Below, one piece after another: positions 20,134 to 23,629 of a stretch of DNA of 23,629 nt. Within the stretch, counting starts at the first letter, position 1; every line of letters starts with the position of its first letter. The position numbers and the translations under genes are program-made. The notes below the pieces were generated by a model, which saw only the letters and a list, made by a program, of their open reading frames with translations, was not told the origin of the DNA and did not search any database. Origin of the DNA: an uncultured Agathobaculum sp. Its GTDB lineage: Bacteria; Bacillota; Clostridia; Oscillospirales; Butyricicoccaceae. The stretch is from NCBI GenBank assembly GCA_944376955.1, contig CALWEB010000136.1, forward strand, positions 1 to 23,629. The letters run 5' to 3'.

Positions 20134-21339
20134 ATGAAAGTTCTGGTTATCAATGCCGGTAGTTCTTCGCTGAAGTACCAGCTGCTCGACACCGAGTCCG
20201 GCGAGGTTATGGCCAAGGGCCTGTGCGAGCGCATCGGCATCGACGGTGTCCTCACCCACACCGGCAACAAATCGGATGAGAAATTTAAGTTTGATATCGC
20301 GATGCCGACGCATAAGGAGGCAATCCAGTCGGTGATCGACGTGCTGCTCGATCCCGAAAAGGGCGTGATCTCCTCGATGAGCGAGATCGACGCAGTCGGA
20401 CACCGCGTGGTACATGGCGGCGAGTTCTTCTCGGATAGCGTCATCATCACCGAAAAGGTCATCAAGGCGATTGAGGACTGCGTACCGCTGGCACCGCTGC
20501 ACAATCCGCCCAACCTGATCGGCATTCAGGCTTGCCGCGACGTTATGGGCCCGGACGTCCCGATGGTTGCTGTGTTCGACACCGCGTTCCATCAGACCAT
20601 GCCGCAGTCGCATTACATGTACGCCATTCCGTATGAGTACTATGAGAAGTACAAGATCCGCCGCTACGGCTTCCACGGCACCAGCCATAAATATGTTTCC
20701 CAGCAGGCTGCTGAGATGCTCGGCCGTCCGCTCGAGGAACTGCGCCTGATCACTTGCCATCTGGGCAACGGCTCTTCCATCTGCGCGATCAACCGCGGCA
20801 AGAGCTACGATACCTCCATGGGCTTCACCCCGCTGGACGGCCTGCCGATGGGCACCCGCGCGGGCAACCTGGACCCGGCCATCATCGAATTCCTGGCCGA
20901 GCATGAGAACATCTCTGCGGCAGATGTCATCAACATCCTGAACAAGAAGTCCGGTATGCTGGGCATTTCGGGCGTTTCGTCCGACTTCCGCGATCTGGAC
21001 GCGGCGATTGCCGACGGCAACGCGCGTGCGGCGCTGGCCAAGGAAATGTTCAACCTGTCGGTCAAGAAGATCATCGGCTCGTACATCGCGGAGATGGGCG
21101 GCGTAGACGCCATCATCTTCACCGCGGGCGTCGGTGAAAACGACCGCTCGGTCCGCTGGGATGTCTGCGAACACATGGAGTACCTCGGCATCAAGATCGA
21201 CCCGGAGAAGAACAAGTATCGCGGCAAGCAGATGGATATCGCCATCGACTGGGCGCGCGTGCGTGTGCTGGTCATCCCCACCAACGAGGAACTGATGATC
21301 GCCAAGGACACCGAGCGTCTGGTAAACGAAGCAAAGTAA
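20134..21339 (+). CDS. ackA: Acetate kinase
   Basis: 401 residues, family-typical. The N-terminus VLVINAGSSSLKYQL is the ASKHA phosphate loop. Further on are GHRVVHGG with the substrate-site Arg, VFDTAFHQTMP, RRYGFHGTSHKYV with the catalytic His, HLGNGSSICA, and MGTRAGNLDPAI, where the standard SGD is AGN. FTAGVGEN near the C-terminus completes the set. It converts acetyl phosphate and ADP to acetate and ATP, the main ATP-yielding step of acetate fermentation. ATG 20134 has GGGAG 8 bases upstream; the TTG six bases earlier is not needed. No pta gene is next to it. Codon use is richer in C-ending codons than in the flanking genes, fitting high expression. Confidence 0.97.
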   Translation: MKVLVINAGSSSLKYQLLDTESGEVMAKGLCERIGIDGVLTHTGNKSDEKFKFDIAMPTHKEAIQSVIDVLLDPEKGVISSMSEIDAVGHRVVHGGEFFSDSVIITEKVIKAIEDCVPLAPLHNPPNLIGIQACRDVMGPDVPMVAVFDTAFHQTMPQSHYMYAIPYEYYEKYKIRRYGFHGTSHKYVSQQAAEMLGRPLEELRLITCHLGNGSSICAINRGKSYDTSMGFTPLDGLPMGTRAGNLDPAIIEFLAEHENISAADVINILNKKSGMLGISGVSSDFRDLDAAIADGNARAALAKEMFNLSVKKIIGSYIAEMGGVDAIIFTAGVGENDRSVRWDVCEHMEYLGIKIDPEKNKYRGKQMDIAIDWARVRVLVIPTNEELMIAKDTERLVNEAK

Positions 21340-21362
21340 CAAAGAGATCGGAAAACGGGGCG

Positions 21363-21386
21363 GGGCAAAGGCTTTGCCCTGTTTTT
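21363..21386 (+). terminator. Terminator of ackA
   Basis: GGGCAAA and TTTGCCC form a 7-bp stem with a GGC loop, followed by TGTTTTT. It separates ackA from the CPBP gene 21 bases on. Confidence 0.85.
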
Positions 21387-21406
21387 CTGCCGTCAGGGAG
21401 GACAAT

Positions 21407-22300
21407 ATGCAGGAAACCGACCTCCGTCAGGAGAAAAAATACTGTTCCCACTTGGGCTGGGCACTGACGCTGACCATGGTGTTCGCGTTTGTCTGGCAGC
21501 TGGCGCTGCTGGTGCTGTCCTATGCCGGAAGGCTGCTCGCGGACCCCGCGACATACAGCCTGCTGGCGCTGGTGGGTTATTATCTGCCCGCGCTGCCGCT
21601 GTCCTATTGGCTGTGCCGCCGGATGCCCGTTCCGGAGAAGGCGCGGCGGCCGCTGTCTGCCCGTCTGTTGGGGCGCTGGTTTGTCATCGGCATTGGGCTG
21701 ATGTGGGTAGGGTCGCTGGTCGGCTCGTGGCTGAACGATCTGGTTTATCAGGTAGCGCATCTGGAGACGGTCGATCTGGTGACCGAAACCTTTAACGAAA
21801 TGCCGATGTCGGTTGTGCTGCTGGGCGCGTGTATACTCGGCCCGCTGTGCGAGGAGCTGCTGTTTCGTGGTTTGCTGGCCGGACGGCTGGCGCGGTATGG
21901 CCAAAAGCCTGCGGCATTCGTATCGGCGCTGCTGTTTGGCCTGTATCACGCCAATCTGTCGCAGTTTTTTTATGCGTTTTTGTTGGGGTTGCTGCTGGCT
22001 TATGCGTATTTTTACACTGGACGGCTGAAAACGTCGGTTATCCTGCACATGCTGTTTAACTGCTATGGTTCGTTTGTCGTGTTCCTGCTGCCGGAGGACG
22101 GGCTGCTGCCTGTGCTGTACGGGCTGAGCTGGCCGGTGCTGACCATTGTGGGTGCGGTGCTGCTGGTGCGTGGCCGGACGCGGCAGGCGTGGGCGCATGG
22201 GCCGTGCGAGCCGTTCATGTGGACGGTGTTCGGCAACGTCGGCATGACCGTGGCGGTCATCCTCTGCTTTGTGCAGACGGCAATGATGTATGTTTTTTAA
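21407..22300 (+). CDS. CPBP-family intramembrane glutamic endopeptidase
   Basis: 297 residues from ATG 21407, with AGGGAGG 5 bases upstream. About eight membrane helices. The CPBP (ABI) motifs are complete: CEELLFRG with the catalytic Glu pair and Arg (motif 1, near residue 149), FGLYHANLSQF (motif 2) and HMLFNCYGS (motif 3). Members of this Rce1-like family cleave prenylated proteins in eukaryotes; in Firmicutes some process or protect against peptides such as bacteriocins. The target here is unknown. The gene is followed 19 bases later by the PHP gene, so they may share an mRNA. Confidence 0.9.
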   Translation: MQETDLRQEKKYCSHLGWALTLTMVFAFVWQLALLVLSYAGRLLADPATYSLLALVGYYLPALPLSYWLCRRMPVPEKARRPLSARLLGRWFVIGIGLMWVGSLVGSWLNDLVYQVAHLETVDLVTETFNEMPMSVVLLGACILGPLCEELLFRGLLAGRLARYGQKPAAFVSALLFGLYHANLSQFFYAFLLGLLLAYAYFYTGRLKTSVILHMLFNCYGSFVVFLLPEDGLLPVLYGLSWPVLTIVGAVLLVRGRTRQAWAHGPCEPFMWTVFGNVGMTVAVILCFVQTAMMYVF

Positions 22301-22319
22301 AGAAAGGCGGAAACAGGCA

Positions 22320-23120
22320 ATGCGAGTGGATTTGCATATGCACACGGGATATTCGGCGGACGCCGCCTCCCCGCAGTCGGTGGAGGATAAAGTGCGCGCC
22401 TGCCGTGCGGCTGGGTTGGACATCATCGGCATCACCGACCATCTGGATTTTTACCGGACCCATGGCCCGATGGAAAACCGGGATGCGGAAGCCTGCCTGC
22501 GCGATATATGGGCGGCCAAGGAGGCAGCCGAGGGGATCGAGGTGCTGGCCGGGATTGAGATCGGGCAAATCCATGCCGATCCCGCGGCGGATGATTTTGT
22601 ACGCGGACATAAGCTGGACATGGTGATCGGTTCGCTGCACGCCATGCCCAATGATCTGGATATTTATTTCCATGACTATGAACACCTCGATTGCGACGCA
22701 TTCTTGCAGGAATACTTCGATCAGGTGCTGGAAATGGAGGCGCACGGCGGTTTTGACGTGCTGGCACATATCGACTACCCGCTGCGTGTGATGAAGCACG
22801 GCGACTATGTTCCGTCGTTTGACCAATACATGGATCGGGTGGAGCAGGTGCTGCGCGCGTGCATCGACCATGGTTATGCGTTGGAACTGAATGCCGCAGG
22901 CCTGGCCGGCTGGCAGAAAAAGGTCGGCCCGCCGCAGAACATCCTGTATGAATACCGCCGCATGGGCGGCGAACGCATTTCGATCGGCTCGGATTCGCAC
23001 ACGCTGGACACGGTTGGCCGCGGTGTGGCGGACTGCACGGCAAATGCGCTGGATGCGGGCTTTACGGCGGTGACCGTGTTCCGCGGCCGCCAGCCGGAGT
23101 TGGTGCCATTATCAAAGTAA
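22320..23120 (+). CDS. PHP-domain phosphatase, histidinol-phosphatase (HisJ/HisK) type
   Basis: 266 residues from ATG 22320; an upstream ATG at 22290 would overlap the CPBP stop and add ten basic residues. The metal-binding PHP motifs run in order: DLHMHTGYSADA, GITDHLDFY, GIEIGQ, GSLHAM, DVLAHIDYP, ALELNAAGL and ISIGSDSHTLDTVG. This is the pattern of trinuclear-metal histidinol-phosphate phosphatases, which make L-histidinol in histidine synthesis. No other his gene is visible, so a different phosphoester substrate is possible. A weak purine-rich ribosome binding site (AAAGGCGG) precedes it. ispE follows after 13 bases. Confidence 0.88.
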   Translation: MRVDLHMHTGYSADAASPQSVEDKVRACRAAGLDIIGITDHLDFYRTHGPMENRDAEACLRDIWAAKEAAEGIEVLAGIEIGQIHADPAADDFVRGHKLDMVIGSLHAMPNDLDIYFHDYEHLDCDAFLQEYFDQVLEMEAHGGFDVLAHIDYPLRVMKHGDYVPSFDQYMDRVEQVLRACIDHGYALELNAAGLAGWQKKVGPPQNILYEYRRMGGERISIGSDSHTLDTVGRGVADCTANALDAGFTAVTVFRGRQPELVPLSK

Positions 23121-23133
23121 GCAGGGAGAAATC

Positions 23134-23629
23134 ATGTTATTTCACAATAAAACCGAAATCACGCACGCGGAAACCACGGTGCAGGCGCGTGCGAAGATCA
23201 ATCTGACGCTGGACGTGACCGGCCGCAGGGAAGACGGTTACCATACGGTGAAAATGGTGATGCAGTCGGTTGCGCTGCACGATGAGGTCAAGGTCGAGAT
23301 CACGCGCGGGGAGAAAAAGCCGCGCGGCATCCTGCTCAGCTGCAACCTACCCTACCTGCCGCTGGACGAGCGCAATCTTGCCTACCGTGCGGCAGAACGG
23401 TTCTACGAGCAGACAGGTACATTGCTGGAAACGTGCGAAATCCACATCGAAAAGCGCATCCCGGTTGCAGCGGGGCTGGCCGGCGGCTCGACCGACGCGG
23501 CAGCGGTGCTGCGTGCCTTGAACACGCTGCACGAAACCGGCTTGACGGATGACGAACTGTGCGAAATGGGGCTCAAACTCGGCGCGGACGTGCCCTATTG
23601 CCTGCGCGGTGGCACCATGCTGGCCGAGG
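23134..23629 (+). CDS. ispE: 4-diphosphocytidyl-2-C-methyl-D-erythritol kinase, partial (N-terminal 165 residues)
   Basis: The ATG at 23134 follows AGGGAG, and the frame is open to the right edge. After a 15-residue lead the GHMP-kinase start VQARAKINLTLDVTGRREDGYHTV is visible, with the Lys and Asn that bind methylerythritol. The ATP loop IPVAAGLAGGSTDAAAVLRAL is at about 110-130, and LGADVPYCLRGG follows. IspE phosphorylates CDP-methylerythritol in the MEP route to isoprenoids, so this organism makes isoprenoids by that route. It lies directly behind the PHP gene and is probably in the same transcript. The C-terminal half is outside the window. Confidence 0.95.
   Translation, partial: MLFHNKTEITHAETTVQARAKINLTLDVTGRREDGYHTVKMVMQSVALHDEVKVEITRGEKKPRGILLSCNLPYLPLDERNLAYRAAERFYEQTGTLLETCEIHIEKRIPVAAGLAGGSTDAAAVLRALNTLHETGLTDDELCEMGLKLGADVPYCLRGGTMLAE

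Noticed and set aside
20131..21405. A 424-codon open frame antisense to ackA
   Set aside because: It is an artefact of GC-rich codon use on the opposite strand; ackA is unmistakable and the antisense product has no recognisable domain or ribosome binding site.

Overview
The window reads as chromosomal DNA of a GC-rich, low-oxygen Firmicute, probably a Clostridia/Oscillospirales-type gut bacterium. This is inferred from strong AGGAGG ribosome binding sites, many U-tailed intrinsic terminators and the gene set: TmcAL beside acetate kinase, DUF554, a PF13303-type PTS EIIC, CPBP protease, PHP phosphatase, IspE, a TctABC transporter and a split transketolase. No rRNA, tRNA, CRISPR array, insertion sequence or phage gene was seen. 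Both window ends cut through genes (a DltA-like ligase on the left, ispE on the right).

Left edge (1-1382, minus strand): a small lipoprotein with a lysine-rich repeated tail lies upstream of a DltA-like adenylating enzyme. Together they suggest cell-envelope charge modification.

Centre-left (1432-10178) is the most interesting part. An eight-gene minus-strand operon runs in transcription order: TctC-type binding lipoprotein, TctB, TctA, EamA-family exporter, iron-type alcohol dehydrogenase, transketolase N-subunit, transketolase C-subunit, RpiB-like isomerase, then a strong terminator. A divergent DeoR-family regulator sits at its head, and the shared 400-base intergenic region holds promoters for both directions and six TTCGAA-core repeats that look like its operators. 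The operon has no sugar kinase. Its RpiB-like isomerase keeps the catalytic Cys and Asp but lacks the ring-opening His and both phosphate-binding Arg of RpiB. The C-subunit of the transketolase is altered at the acceptor pocket. The proposed logic is: import an anionic, unphosphorylated sugar-like substrate; isomerise it; move two-carbon units to glyceraldehyde 3-phosphate with transketolase; reduce the left-over aldehyde with the alcohol dehydrogenase; export the product. This parallels the transketolase route of sulfoglycolysis (SqwGH/SqwI/SqwF), but the importer type and the missing first steps point to a related, perhaps undescribed, substrate.

Middle (10223-15938): a sensor kinase/response regulator pair, both with TTG starts, lies divergent from a MATE efflux pump. 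Then come an orphan four-helix membrane protein and a PTS EIIC-like gene broken by a one-base deletion.

Right (15941-23629): an orphan CheR-like/PAS/coiled-coil protein, a DUF554 membrane protein, a small zinc-ribbon protein and tmcAL (all minus strand). tmcAL is divergent from ackA, which is followed by a CPBP protease, a PHP-family phosphatase and ispE (all plus strand).
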